From: Coralloluteibacterium stylophorae
GTDB taxonomy: Bacteria > Pseudomonadota > Gammaproteobacteria > Xanthomonadales > Xanthomonadaceae
Assembly (NCBI RefSeq): GCF_018122625.2
Contig: NZ_JAGQFT020000004.1
Location: 186,001-250,000, forward strand
Direction: 5' to 3'
Length of the DNA stretch: 64,000 nt
The translations under genes were made by a program, and so were the position numbers. Positions 8,701-15,915 of the stretch are shown here, piece by piece. Under the pieces are notes generated by a model. That model was given only the letters and a program-made list of their open reading frames with translations, made no database searches and was not told the DNA's origin. The stretch's first letter is position 1. Every line of letters starts with the position of its first letter.

Positions 8701-8725
8701 CGCGGGATCCGGTGGCATGGGTCAC
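5717..8725 (-). CDS. secreted EEP-family phosphodiesterase/nuclease domain fused to GH3 beta-glycosidase
   Basis: A 1002-residue protein with a signal peptide (1-32, ending around PRSAAA). Residues 34-275 form an endonuclease/exonuclease/phosphatase domain: LTLNIYH (Asn40), ALQEV (Glu71), THLHH, MGDFN (Asp188, Asn190), RIDHVF and SDHFG (Asp267-His268), so all metal and catalytic positions are kept. Residues 290-965 are a complete GH3 enzyme: KHFAMND (455-461), the nucleophile motif VLSDWGG (Asp534), the C-terminal alpha/beta domain with the acid/base candidate WSAESVDLPDMDLP, and a fibronectin-III-like end after YPFGHGLSYT. The junction is continuous, with no frameshift. Periplasmic or outer-surface carbohydrate degradation is likely; the purpose of the fusion is unknown. 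Confidence 0.9.
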   Translation of the reverse strand: MTHATGSRALRRLALLALALSLLPMSPRSAAAPLRVLTLNIYHDKADWPARRARIVDGIRALDPDVVALQEVLQHEGLRNQAEDLAEALGYEAHFFSVDPAGAPKRYGNALLTRDPVLHAASRALPPLQDGRVAGRVDIAVGARRYAMVVTHLHHTPEGGAIRAEQLGDLLAWLEETADGVPLVLMGDFNAPSEAAVFAPLRADFVEAYASLHEGGDLARTTLNPAFFDARRQKRIDHVFAQRDAFDVREARIVLDAPDRQGTWPSDHFGLLATLVPRPLPQTARAWEQRALTPDARARALVAAMTADEKFRLIRSDFGLGVDGGPRPEGALGSAGYTPAIARLGIPALQLADAGLGVTNPANIRPGDYATPMPSGPMTASTWSPEIAWAGGATMGRQAWRKGFNVLLAGSLNLQRDPRNGRNFEYAGEDPLLAGTLVGASVRGIQDQHVVSTLKHFAMNDMETGRNTHSADIGARAMHESDLLAFRVAMEVEEPGAVMSAYNRINGTYAGEHAELLDRVLKRDWGFGGWVLSDWGGAHSAAQAANAGLDQQSAGEVFDKEVWFDRPLREAIAAGTVAPARLDDMATRVLRGLIATGAFDHPPRIAPIDVAADEAVVQRTAEAGIVLLHNPDGLLPLAKDVRRVLVVGGHADRGVIAGGGSSAVLGRGGNAVEGIAPTTWPGPVVFHPSSPLAALRALLPQAEVRFVDGRDLRDASRAAGEVDAVVVFATQWSAESVDLPDMDLPQGQDALIAAVAEANPRTAVVLETNGPVPMPWREDVGAVLEAWYPGIRGGEAIARVLLGEVNPSGRLPVTWPTGLEQLPRPALPGLGFDPPQPPGDAIDYTIEGANVGYRWFAARGLEPLYPFGHGLSYTTFAYDDFRVRVLGPEVWAYFSVANTGARRGADVPQLYLELPAGHPTPVRLAGWQRIELDPGERREVAVRLSPHALADYDPDARRWHIPGGRYGVRLARSAGDAGEVRRIELPPRTLEMRIGSAPTAAP

Positions 8726-8837
8726 GGGCGGCTCGGAAGCTATCGGGAACCGCGCATGCTATCGGGCGCGGCCGATTTCACGCGATCCCGGCGGCGGCGA
8801 TCGAGACTTGCCACCGGCACGACCGGATCCGAACGCC

Positions 8838-9032
8838 ATGACGCCCCTGGACAAGCCGCTGCGCCGCGAGATCGAGATCGACGGTGCGCCCTACACGTTG
8901 ACGCTCACGCCGCAGGGTCTTCGCCTGGTGGCCAAGGGCCGGCGCAAGGGCATCGAACTCGCGTGGACCGACCTCGTCAACGGCGACGCGGCGCTCAGCG
9001 CGGCGCTGAACGCGTCGCTGCAGAAGGCCTGA
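8838..9032 (+). CDS. small conserved hypothetical protein (64 aa)
   Basis: A 64-residue protein, MTPLDKPLRREIEIDGAPYTLT, containing LTPQGLRLVAKGRRKGIELAWTDLVNGDAALSAALNAS. The pattern (a short beta hairpin followed by KGRRKG and a helical end) resembles small uncharacterised proteins I recall from Xanthomonadaceae genomes. No domain with a known role is recognised. It is divergent from the EEP-GH3 gene. Its last 38 bp overlap the 3' end of the cupin gene on the opposite strand. Confidence 0.65.
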   Translation: MTPLDKPLRREIEIDGAPYTLTLTPQGLRLVAKGRRKGIELAWTDLVNGDAALSAALNASLQKA

Positions 9033-9486
9033 ACGACGTCGAGGCGGGATGCCAGCCCGGCGGTGTCGCCCCGTCCTCGAGCAGCTCGAAGCCTTCCCAC
9101 ACGAAGCCCGGCGCGACCGTGCAGGTGCACAGCGCGTGCGAGCCGAGCGGGCGCGCCGTCTGCCAGTGCCCGGCCGGCACCGTGTGCACGGCCGCCGCGT
9201 CGGGTGCGCCCAGCACCATGCGCGTCGCCTGCCCGGAGACCGGATCGAACACCTCCAGTGCCAGCGCATCGCCCGCCCGCCACTGCCAGGTTTCGTCGGC
9301 ATCCACGCGGTGCCAGCGGCTGCGCTCGCCGGCGGCGAGGAGGAACTGCACCACGGTCTGCGCCGGTCGCCTGCGACCGTTGTGCACCACCTCCTCGGCC
9401 GCGGCGTGGATGCGGCGGTAGTGACCGCCCTCCGGATGCGGCTCGAGCCCGAGCGCATCCACCAGCGCGCGCACCTCCGGCTGCAT
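8995..9486 (-). CDS. cupin_5 (DUF985) family protein
   Basis: A 163-residue single cupin barrel: EPHPEGGHYRRIH near the N-terminus, LLAAGERSRWHRVDADETWQWRAGD (cupin motif 1) and VAPGFVWEGFELL (the usual family ending). DUF985 proteins bind a ligand or metal in the barrel and some act on sugar nucleotides, but no substrate can be assigned here. The last 20 or so residues after FELLEDG extend past the normal family end and overlap the convergent 64-residue gene. Thirteen bases separate it from the upstream small gene on the same strand, so the two probably form an operon. Confidence 0.85.
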   Translation of the reverse strand: MQPEVRALVDALGLEPHPEGGHYRRIHAAAEEVVHNGRRRPAQTVVQFLLAAGERSRWHRVDADETWQWRAGDALALEVFDPVSGQATRMVLGAPDAAAVHTVPAGHWQTARPLGSHALCTCTVAPGFVWEGFELLEDGATPPGWHPASTSFRPSAATRSAPR

Positions 9487-9499
9487 CGCGGCGCGACGC

Positions 9500-9700
9500 T
9501 CAGGCCGTCCCGGAGTCGATCTCGGCGATCAGCCGCACCAGTTCGTCGAGCGTGTCGACCTGCTGCAGCATGGCCTCGCCGCGCTCACCGAGCCCGCCGA
9601 ACTCGCTGCGCAGGGTGTCGCAGATCTGCCGCGCGCTCTCGAGCAGGCGCGCCTTGCGCTCGCTGACGTCCTGGATGTCGTTGAAGAACGGATCGCTCAT
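9500..9700 (-). CDS. small helical hypothetical protein (66 aa)
   Basis: A 66-residue, almost entirely helical protein, starting MSDPFFNDIQDVSERKARLLE and ending RLIAEIDSGTA. The charged heptad-like pattern suggests a short coiled coil. The start is chosen because a GAGG box lies 8-11 nt before this ATG; an alternative Met lies five codons upstream. The stop is 13 bp before the cupin start, consistent with co-transcription. Not recognised as any named family. Confidence 0.6.
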   Translation of the reverse strand: MSDPFFNDIQDVSERKARLLESARQICDTLRSEFGGLGERGEAMLQQVDTLDELVRLIAEIDSGTA

Positions 9701-9909
9701 CGAAGAACCTCGCATGTGTCGTTCGTGGAAGAAGCCGGTCGCCCGGCGCCGCGCATGGTCGGCCGCTGCGCAGCATGTCCGCGTGAGCGCCGGCACCCGC
9801 GCCGGGCCACGAAAGGGAGCGCCGCCGCACAGTTCCTCCCCCCGCGCTTGCCGCGTGCCGCAAAGCGATGGAACCATCGGACGCCCGCCATGGAACGCAC
9901 GTGCAGGCC

Positions 9910-10428
9910 ATGAGGATGCAGGATCTTCCCGAAGACGAGGATGCGCGGCTGCGCCTGCTCAGGGCGCTGGACCTGCTCGATTCGCCGCCGGAGCCGGTGT
10001 TCGACCGCATCACCCGCCTGGTCGCGCGCTCGCTCGGGGTGCCGATCGCGCTGGTCTCGCTGATCGACGCACGGCGGCAGTGGTTCAAGTCGCGCTACGG
10101 CCTGGCGCTGAGCGAGACGCCGCGCGAGTATTCCTTCTGCGCCCGCACGATCATGCAGCGCGAACCGCTGGTGATCGCCGACGCCAGCACCGACGAGCGC
10201 TTCGAGGACAACCCGCTGGTCACCGGCGGGCCGCGCATCCGCTTCTACGCCGGGGTGGCGGTGCGCAGTGCGGAGGGCGTGGCGCTGGGGTCGCTGTGCG
10301 CGATCGACGACCGCCCGCGGGAACTCGACGACGACGACCTGCGCACCCTGACCGACCTCGCCGACATCGTCAGCCGCGAGATGCAGGTGCGCGAGGCGCT
10401 GCTGGGCCGTCGCCCCGCGCAGGACTGA
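9910..10428 (+). CDS. GAF-domain protein
   Basis: About 172 residues forming a single GAF domain: LLRALDLLDSPPEPVFDRITRLVARSLGVPIALVSLIDARRQWFKS, then SFCARTIMQREPLVIADASTDERF and FYAGVAVRSAEGVALGSLCAIDDRPRELDD. This subgroup usually precedes histidine kinase or GGDEF modules, but here the domain stands alone. GAF domains bind small ligands, haem or cyclic nucleotides; the ligand is unknown. The start is uncertain: in-frame ATGs lie at 9868, 9910 and 9916, and I chose 9910 as the earliest one close to the conserved region. Confidence 0.8.
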   Translation: MRMQDLPEDEDARLRLLRALDLLDSPPEPVFDRITRLVARSLGVPIALVSLIDARRQWFKSRYGLALSETPREYSFCARTIMQREPLVIADASTDERFEDNPLVTGGPRIRFYAGVAVRSAEGVALGSLCAIDDRPRELDDDDLRTLTDLADIVSREMQVREALLGRRPAQD

Positions 10429-10589
10429 GCGCCGCGCTCGCCCGCTCGTCACGGGCCACAGGCATCGCGATCACGTGCGCTCAACCGGGCGCCGCCGAGA
10501 GTGCCGCGATCCCGACGCACCCGCGGTCCATCGATGAGCCCTGTCCACCGTCGCCCTTCCGCAGGTATCCGCCTGCATCGGATCCGCAC

Positions 10590-11633
10590 ATGAGCGCATG
10601 CCCCGACGCGTGGCACGGCCGCGCCGCGATGCCGGCCGATGCGGCCGCCCTGCCGCCGACCGGCACGGAACCGCTCGAGGCGACGGCACTGGCGCAGGCC
10701 CTGCGCGCGCTGCAGGCCGCGGGCTTCGACCACATTCCCCTGCCGGGCGGCGGCGACACCCTCGGGCGCTGGCGCGTGCTTGCATCGGTGGCGGCGCGCG
10801 ACCTGGCCCTGGTGAAGCTGTACGAGGCCCACGTCGACGCGCTGGCGATCCTGCACGAGCTCGGGCATCCGGCGCCGCCGCGCGCGCTGCTCGGCGTGTG
10901 GGCGGCCGAGCCGCCGGATGCGGTGGTCGAGGCGACGCCACTCGACGCGGCGGGCGGGCTCGTCCTCGACGGTCGCAAGGCCTGGTGCTCGGGTGGCCGC
11001 ATCCTCAGCCATGCGCTGGTGACGGTGCAGGGCCCGGCCGGCGAGCGCTGGCTGGCGCTGGTCGCCCTCGACCAGCCGGGAGTCGCCGTCACCGACGCCG
11101 GCTGGCACGCGGTCGGCATGGCCCGCGTGGCCAGTGGCGACGTGACGTTCGACCGCGTCCGCGCCACGCGGGTCGGCGGCGACCGCGCCTACCTCGACCG
11201 GGCCGGGTTCTGGCACGGCGCCATCGGCGTGGCCGCGTGCTGGCATGGTGCCGCCTGCGCCGTCGCGCAGGGCCTGCGCCGCAGCGGCCGGCTCAAGCAC
11301 GATGCGCATGCGCAGGCGCACCTGGGCGCGGTCGACGCGGCGCTCTCCGGCGCACGCGCGCTGCTGGTCGAGGCCGCACGACACATCGACGAGGCGCCGC
11401 GCGCGGATGCGCGGGTCCTTGCGCTGCGGGTCCGCGCCGCCGTGGAGCGCGCGGCCGCCGAGACCCTGGACCGCGTCGGCCGCGCGCTCGGCGCGGCGCC
11501 GCTGTGCCGCGATGCCGCGCACGCCGCCCGCTGCGCCGACCTCACCACCTTCCTGCGCCAGAGCCATGCCGAGCGCGACCTCGCCGCCCTCGGTGCGGGC
11601 ATCGCGGCGGAAGGCGGGGACTGGCTGCCATGA
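10590..11633 (+). CDS. acyl-CoA dehydrogenase-like flavoprotein
   Basis: A 347-residue protein of the acyl-CoA dehydrogenase fold, first gene of a four-gene overlapping operon. Recognisable parts are an alpha-helical N-domain (FDHIPLPGGGDTLGRWRVL), the beta-domain (GGLVLDGRKAWCSGG, VALDQPGVAVTD, ASGDVTFDRVRA) and the C-terminal helical bundle ending TTFLRQSHAERDLAALG. It is shorter than typical acyl-CoA dehydrogenases (about 380 residues), and I cannot identify the usual catalytic glutamate context. It could therefore be a flavin-dependent oxidase or monooxygenase acting on a bound intermediate. The stop overlaps the next start (ATGA), indicating coupled translation. Confidence 0.8.
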   Translation: MSACPDAWHGRAAMPADAAALPPTGTEPLEATALAQALRALQAAGFDHIPLPGGGDTLGRWRVLASVAARDLALVKLYEAHVDALAILHELGHPAPPRALLGVWAAEPPDAVVEATPLDAAGGLVLDGRKAWCSGGRILSHALVTVQGPAGERWLALVALDQPGVAVTDAGWHAVGMARVASGDVTFDRVRATRVGGDRAYLDRAGFWHGAIGVAACWHGAACAVAQGLRRSGRLKHDAHAQAHLGAVDAALSGARALLVEAARHIDEAPRADARVLALRVRAAVERAAAETLDRVGRALGAAPLCRDAAHAARCADLTTFLRQSHAERDLAALGAGIAAEGGDWLP

Positions 11634-12385
11634 GCGCGCAGCGCCTGATCGTCGGCAGCGGCACCAGTGAGGACGCCTGGAGCGGGGACGGCTGGCTGCA
11701 CGGCCTGCCGCGGGCCGACCTCGACCGGCTTCTCCCGCGCGGCCACCGCATCGTGGTGGTCGCGCCGCACCCCGACGACGAGGTGCTCGGCATCGGCGGC
11801 ACCCTCGCCATGCTCTGCGCGGGCGCGGCGCGCGAGATCCTCACCGTCGCCGTCACCGACGGCGAGGCCAGCCATTCCGGCGCCGGCGCGTGGACCCGCG
11901 AGCGCCTGCGCGCGGCGCGGCCGCTGGAGACCGAATCCGCCCTGGCCGCGCTCGGTGTACCGGTGCAGGTGTCGAGGCTGGGCGTGGCCGACGGCGGCAT
12001 CGCCGCGGCCGAGATGGAGCTCGGCGAGCGGCTCGCCACGCTGCTGCGGCCCGGCGACCGCGTCCTCACCACCTGGATGCTGGACGGCCATCCCGACCAC
12101 GAGGCCACCGCGCGCGCCGCGCGCCGCGCCGCCGGCCATGCGGGTGCGACGACGCTGGAATTCCCGGTCTGGGGCTGGCACTGGAGCCGGCCCGGCGACG
12201 GCGGGCTCGATGCCATGCGCGCGCTGCGCATCGAGGTCGAGCCGGCCGCCCTGGCGCGCAAGCGCGCGGCGCTGGCGGCCTTCCGCAGCCAGATCGAGCC
12301 GGACCCGCTCAGCGGCGAGGGCCCGATCCTGCCGCCGACGGCGCTGGCGCGCTTCCTGCGGCCGTTCGAGGTGCTGCTGACATGA
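11630..12385 (+). CDS. PIG-L family (LmbE-like) N-deacetylase
   Basis: A 251-residue zinc hydrolase of the PIG-L/LmbE family. The metal motif APHPDDE is at 45-51 and the second metal-binding histidine is in LDGHPDHE (151-158). Relatives remove the acetyl group from GlcNAc linked to inositol (MshB), malate (BshB) or phosphatidylinositol. Within this operon it probably deacetylates an N-acetylated amino sugar made by the downstream glycosyltransferase. No signal peptide, so it acts in the cytosol. It overlaps both neighbours by 4 bp. Confidence 0.9.
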   Translation: MSAQRLIVGSGTSEDAWSGDGWLHGLPRADLDRLLPRGHRIVVVAPHPDDEVLGIGGTLAMLCAGAAREILTVAVTDGEASHSGAGAWTRERLRAARPLETESALAALGVPVQVSRLGVADGGIAAAEMELGERLATLLRPGDRVLTTWMLDGHPDHEATARAARRAAGHAGATTLEFPVWGWHWSRPGDGGLDAMRALRIEVEPAALARKRAALAAFRSQIEPDPLSGEGPILPPTALARFLRPFEVLLT

Positions 12386-12975
12386 GCGCGCAGGTCGATT
12401 TCGATGCGCTCTACGCCGCCGAAGACCCCTGGGGCTACCGCACGCGCTGGTACGAGGCGCGCAAGCGCGCGCTGACCCTGGCGGCGCTGGACCGGCCGCG
12501 CTTCGCCCGCGCCTGCGAGCTCGGCTGCTCGATCGGCGAGCTGGCGGCGGAGCTCGCGCCGCGCTGCACGCGCCTGCTCGCCACCGATGCGCATCCGCAG
12601 GCGGTCGCGCGCGCGCGCCGGCGCCTGCAGGGCCGGGACGGCGTCGAGGTGCTCGAGATGCGCCATCCGGAGCGGCTTCCGGACGGGCGTTTCGACCTGG
12701 TGGTGGTCAGCGAGATCGGCTACTACCTGGACGCGGGGGCACTCGACCGCCTCGCCGCCGGACTGCGCGAGCGGCTCGCCGACGACGCCCTGGTGCTCGC
12801 CTGCCACTGGCGGCCGCCCATCGACGGCTGCAGCCTCGACGGCGACCAGGTGCACGCGCGCCTGGATGCGGGCCTGCACCTGTCCTCGTCCTTCCTCTAC
12901 GTCGACCACGACCTGCGCCTCCAGGGCTGGAGCGTGCGCAGGGACTCCGTCGCGCGGCGCGAGGGGCTGCGGTGA
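12382..12975 (+). CDS. class I SAM-dependent methyltransferase, NodS-like
   Basis: A 197-residue methyltransferase. The SAM-binding motif I reads CELGCSIGELAAEL (49-62), with TDAHPQAVARAR as motif II, and DLVVVSEIGYYL as motif IV. The N-terminal FDALYAAEDPWGYRTRWYEARKRALTLAAL is characteristic of NodS and related N-methyltransferases, which methylate the free amine of a deacetylated amino sugar. That fits its position after a deacetylase gene. It overlaps both neighbours (ATGA and GTGA). The substrate is inferred from context only. Confidence 0.88.
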   Translation: MSAQVDFDALYAAEDPWGYRTRWYEARKRALTLAALDRPRFARACELGCSIGELAAELAPRCTRLLATDAHPQAVARARRRLQGRDGVEVLEMRHPERLPDGRFDLVVVSEIGYYLDAGALDRLAAGLRERLADDALVLACHWRPPIDGCSLDGDQVHARLDAGLHLSSSFLYVDHDLRLQGWSVRRDSVARREGLR

Positions 12976-13631
12976 TCGGCGTGATCGTGCCGGTCCACGA
13001 CGAGGAGCGCCTGCTCGCCGCCTGCCTCAGGAGCATCCGCCGCGCCGCGCGCGACCGTCGCCTGCACGACGAGGAGGTGGTGGCGGTGGTGGCGCTGGAT
13101 GCCTGCAGCGACGGCAGTGCCGCCGTCGCCGCGGCACACGGCGTCGACGTGGTCGCGCTCGATGCGCGCTGCGTCGGCGCCGCCCGCGCCGCCGCCGCGC
13201 GACGTGCCCTCGAACTCGGCGCGCGCTGGATCGCCTCGACCGACGCCGACTCGCGCGTTCCCGCCGACTGGCTCGCCGCCCAGCTCGCGCACGCGGCCGA
13301 TGTCGTGTGCGGCACCGTGCGCATCGAGGACTGGCGCGAACACGGTGACCTCGTGCGCCTGCGCTACGAGCGCGGCTACCGCGCCGCCGACGGACATCGC
13401 CACGTGCACGGCGCCAATCTCGGCATCGCCGCCGACCGCTACCTCGCCTGCGGCGGCTTCGGCCCGTTGCGCTGCGGCGAGGACCAGGACCTGGTCGACC
13501 GGCTGCAGCACGACGGCGCACGCATCGTCTGGACGGCCTCGCCCTGCGTGGTGACCAGTGCGCGCCGGGATCCGCGCGCGCGCGGCGGCTTCGGCGACTT
13601 CCTGCAGGACCTTGCCGGCGTTCCCGCCTGA
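12972..13631 (+). CDS. GT2-family glycosyltransferase
   Basis: A 219-residue GT-A fold transferase with a GTG start inside the previous stop (GTGA). Visible are GVIVPVHDEERLL (residues 3-15), ALDACSDGS, the metal-binding STDADSRVP, HGANLGIAADRYLACGGF and GEDQDLVDRL, i.e. all usual GT2 elements without membrane helices. It is the last gene of the operon. It could supply the amino-sugar glycoside that the deacetylase and methyltransferase then modify; donor and acceptor are unknown. Confidence 0.88.
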   Translation: MIGVIVPVHDEERLLAACLRSIRRAARDRRLHDEEVVAVVALDACSDGSAAVAAAHGVDVVALDARCVGAARAAAARRALELGARWIASTDADSRVPADWLAAQLAHAADVVCGTVRIEDWREHGDLVRLRYERGYRAADGHRHVHGANLGIAADRYLACGGFGPLRCGEDQDLVDRLQHDGARIVWTASPCVVTSARRDPRARGGFGDFLQDLAGVPA

Positions 13632-13959
13632 TCACGCCGCTCCGCGACCGGCATCGATTGTTTCGATCGTCCGCGCCGGATCCATGGGCGCCCGCGCGGC
13701 GTCCCGCGATCGTGCCCGGGGCACGACCCCGGCCCTGGCGGCTGCTGCGGCGCGGCTTGCGGGCTGTGGACGGCCACCGCGCGACGGCCGGCCCCGCGCC
13801 CGCCGCGCTTTCGCACCGCCGCGACACGTTGCAGCAACGGCGCCGAAGACGCAGGCGCGGCGGCCGTCGTCCGATTACCTCCTGAACCTTGCACGCGGAC
13901 GCGACCCGGCCTTGCCGAAGGTCGTCCTCCCCCAGGTGCAGTTCCCAGGAGTCGTTGTC
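13632..13959. other. intergenic region upstream of the Mn catalase gene
   Basis: This region has 328 bp with no convincing gene. It separates the glycoconjugate operon from the catalase gene, so it should carry the catalase promoter. The final 20 bp hold a clear AGGAG ribosome binding site. A small palindrome-like GATTG-TTTC-GATCG segment lies near 13655-13670. I could not identify a regulator site or an intrinsic terminator with confidence. Confidence 0.5.
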
Positions 13960-14853
13960 ATGTTCCATCACAACAAGCGTCTGCAGTACACCGTCCGCGT
14001 CAGCGAGAGCAATCCCGGCCTCGCCAACCTGCTGCTCGAACAGTTCGGCGGGCCGCAGGGAGAACTCGCCGCAGCCATGCGCTACTTCACCCAGGCGCTC
14101 GGCGAGGTCGACCCGGGCCGCAAGGACATGCTGCTCGACATCGCCACCGAGGAGCTCAGCCATCTCGAGGTGATCGGCACCCTCGTGGCCATGCTCAACA
14201 AGGGCGCCAAGGGCAAGCTCGCCGAAGGCGTCGACGAGGCCGCCGAGGCCTATCGCACGCTGCAGGGCGCCGGCAACGACAGCCACGTCACCCAGGTGCT
14301 CTACGGCGGCGGGCCCGCGCTCACCAATTCCGGCGGCCAGCTCTGGACCGCGGGCTACGTCGACAGCATCGGCGACCCGACCGCCGACCTGCGCTCCAAC
14401 ATCGCGGCCGAGGCCCGCGCCAAGATCGTCTACGAGCGCCTGATCAACGTCACCACCGATCCCGGCGTGGCCGACGCGCTGGCGTTCCTGATGACCCGCG
14501 AGGTCGCGCACCAGCGCTCGTTCGAGCGCGCGCTGTACTCGATGGACGACAACTTCCCGGTCGGCAAGCTCGCGCCGGTCCCCGAATACGCGGACCTCTA
14601 CATCAACACCTCGCAGGGCGAGGGCGACATGCGCGGTTCCTGGAACCAGGGCGAACCCTGGACCTACGTCGACGACCGCGAGAAGCAGAGCAACGTCGAC
14701 GGTGGCGGCGGCTCGGCCACGGTCGAGCTGAAGTCCGACGAGGTCAAGGCGGTCGAGGCCCTGTCCAGCCGCCTCGCCTCCGATCCGCAGGCGATGCCGC
14801 TGACCGGCATCGATCTCGGCGTCGGCAAGCCCAAGACCGCCGGCGGCAAGTGA
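13960..14853 (+). CDS. katN: manganese catalase (non-haem)
   Basis: A 297-residue dimanganese catalase that breaks down hydrogen peroxide. The N-terminus MFHHNKRLQYTVRVSESNP and the metal ligands Glu35 (GPQGE), Glu65/His68 (TEELSHLE) and the second four-helix pair (SNIAAEARAKIVYERL and TREVAHQ) are all present, as is the family signature NFPVGKLAPVPEYADLY. The C-terminal 60 residues are polar. An AGGAG ribosome binding site precedes the ATG by 8 bp. It is followed 29 bp later by a ferritin-like gene, a common stress-operon pairing. Confidence 0.95.
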   Translation: MFHHNKRLQYTVRVSESNPGLANLLLEQFGGPQGELAAAMRYFTQALGEVDPGRKDMLLDIATEELSHLEVIGTLVAMLNKGAKGKLAEGVDEAAEAYRTLQGAGNDSHVTQVLYGGGPALTNSGGQLWTAGYVDSIGDPTADLRSNIAAEARAKIVYERLINVTTDPGVADALAFLMTREVAHQRSFERALYSMDDNFPVGKLAPVPEYADLYINTSQGEGDMRGSWNQGEPWTYVDDREKQSNVDGGGGSATVELKSDEVKAVEALSSRLASDPQAMPLTGIDLGVGKPKTAGGK

Positions 14854-14882
14854 CCCCACCCATCCACCAAGGAGACCGCACG

Positions 14883-15395
14883 ATGGCAAGCAAGGCCGAG
14901 GAACGCCTGATGGACTGGCTGCGCGATGCGCACGCGATGGAGGCGCAGGCGGAGACGATGCTCAAGGCGCAGTCGGAACGCATCAAGCACTACCCGGAGC
15001 TGGAGACCCGCGTCGCCGAGCACCTCAAGGAAACCCAGGCGCAGGCGAAGCTGATCGAGGAATGCATCACCCGTCGCGGCGGCAGCGTGCCCAGCATGAA
15101 GGACGCGGCGGGGCGGATGATGGCGACCTTCCAGGGCCTGGGCGGCGCGATGATGAGCGACGAGGTGGTCAAGGGGGTGGCGATCAGCTACACCTTCGAG
15201 CACATGGAGTGCGCCACCTACCGCACCCTCATCGCCGCCGCGGACGTGGTCGGCGATCAGGAGACCAAGGCCGTGTGCGAGCGCATCCTGCCCGAGGAGG
15301 AAGCGATGGCGCGCTGGCTGCAGGACCACCAGGCCTCGCTGGTGCGGGCCTTCCTGTCGCGCGACGAGGCGCCGGACACCACCTCCAAACGCTGA
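14883..15395 (+). CDS. ferritin-like DUF892 protein (YciE/YciF family)
   Basis: A 170-residue four-helix bundle protein: SKAEERLMDWLRDAHAMEAQAETML, then EHLKETQAQAKLIEECITRRGG, AISYTFEHMECATYRTLIAAAD and ILPEEEAMARWLQDH. The Glu and His residues of the DUF892 diiron site are in place. YciE/YciF relatives are induced by osmotic and oxidative stress. The gene follows the Mn catalase closely, with an AAGGAG box before the ATG, so the two are probably co-expressed to handle peroxide and iron. Confidence 0.9.
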   Translation: MASKAEERLMDWLRDAHAMEAQAETMLKAQSERIKHYPELETRVAEHLKETQAQAKLIEECITRRGGSVPSMKDAAGRMMATFQGLGGAMMSDEVVKGVAISYTFEHMECATYRTLIAAADVVGDQETKAVCERILPEEEAMARWLQDHQASLVRAFLSRDEAPDTTSKR

Positions 15396-15543
15396 GGAGA
15401 ACGGGCATGGGGGCGGCTGCATCCGACGCGGCCGCCCGCATGCACGCGCCCGTGGCGACCGCGACGGCAGGCCTTCGCGGGCCGGTGACGGTGGCGCTGT
15501 CACGGTCCCGTCCCCGATCCCTGCAGCGACGAGGACGAACGGC

Positions 15544-15861
15544 ATGGCCCAGTTCGCGAAGAACGTCTACACCGACGCCGCGACCATCGAGAAGATCGAG
15601 ACCTGGATCCGCGAGCTTCCGCAGAGCGCGCGCGTCGAAGTGACGCTCGCCGACGGCAGCAGCCATGTCGGCACGGTCGCCGCGCGGCCGATGATCCAGG
15701 TGTTCAAGAACGTGGACGGCGACGAGGGCAGCAATGCCGTGGTGCGGCTGGAGGACCCGATGGACAGCCACAACGACGCCTTCCTGTGGCTGGACGAGAT
15801 CGTCCGCATCGACCGCGTCCTGCCCGGCCCGCTGGATCCGGGCGCAAGCCGCAGCGCCTGA
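15544..15861 (+). CDS. DUF3247 family protein
   Basis: A 105-residue protein, MAQFAKNVYTDAATIEKIETWIRELP, followed by VEVTLADGSSHVGTVAARPMIQVFKNVDGDEGSNAVVRLED and WLDEIVRIDRV. This is the DUF3247 pattern, an SH3/Sm-like small barrel found mainly in Xanthomonadaceae; its function is unknown. It lies 148 bp after the DUF892 gene, possibly at the end of the same stress transcript. A strong hairpin follows the stop. Confidence 0.85.
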   Translation: MAQFAKNVYTDAATIEKIETWIRELPQSARVEVTLADGSSHVGTVAARPMIQVFKNVDGDEGSNAVVRLEDPMDSHNDAFLWLDEIVRIDRVLPGPLDPGASRSA

Positions 15862-15875
15862 GGCGCAAACCTCGG

Positions 15876-15907
15876 CGGGGCGCCCGCCGTCGCCGACGGG
15901 CGCCCCG
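15876..15907. terminator. bidirectional terminator hairpin
   Basis: An 11-bp perfect stem (15876-15886 pairing with 15897-15907; CGGGGCGCCCG and its complement) with a 10-nt loop lies between the convergent DUF3247 and DUF4142 genes, 15 bp after one stop and 8 bp from the other. There is no clear T-tract, so its efficiency as an intrinsic terminator is uncertain, but position and symmetry fit a shared transcript end. Confidence 0.65.
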
Positions 15908-15915
15908 CGGAGGCA

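Noticed and set aside
5576-9421. 1281-codon plus-strand open frame
   Set aside because: It runs antisense to the EEP-GH3 gene and across several other genes. No domain is recognisable and composition is artefactual.
15407-15643. 78-residue frame starting after GAGGAG between the DUF892 and DUF3247 genes
   Set aside because: The ribosome binding site is good, but the frame overlaps the well-supported DUF3247 gene in another phase and encodes Arg/Ser-rich low-complexity sequence.
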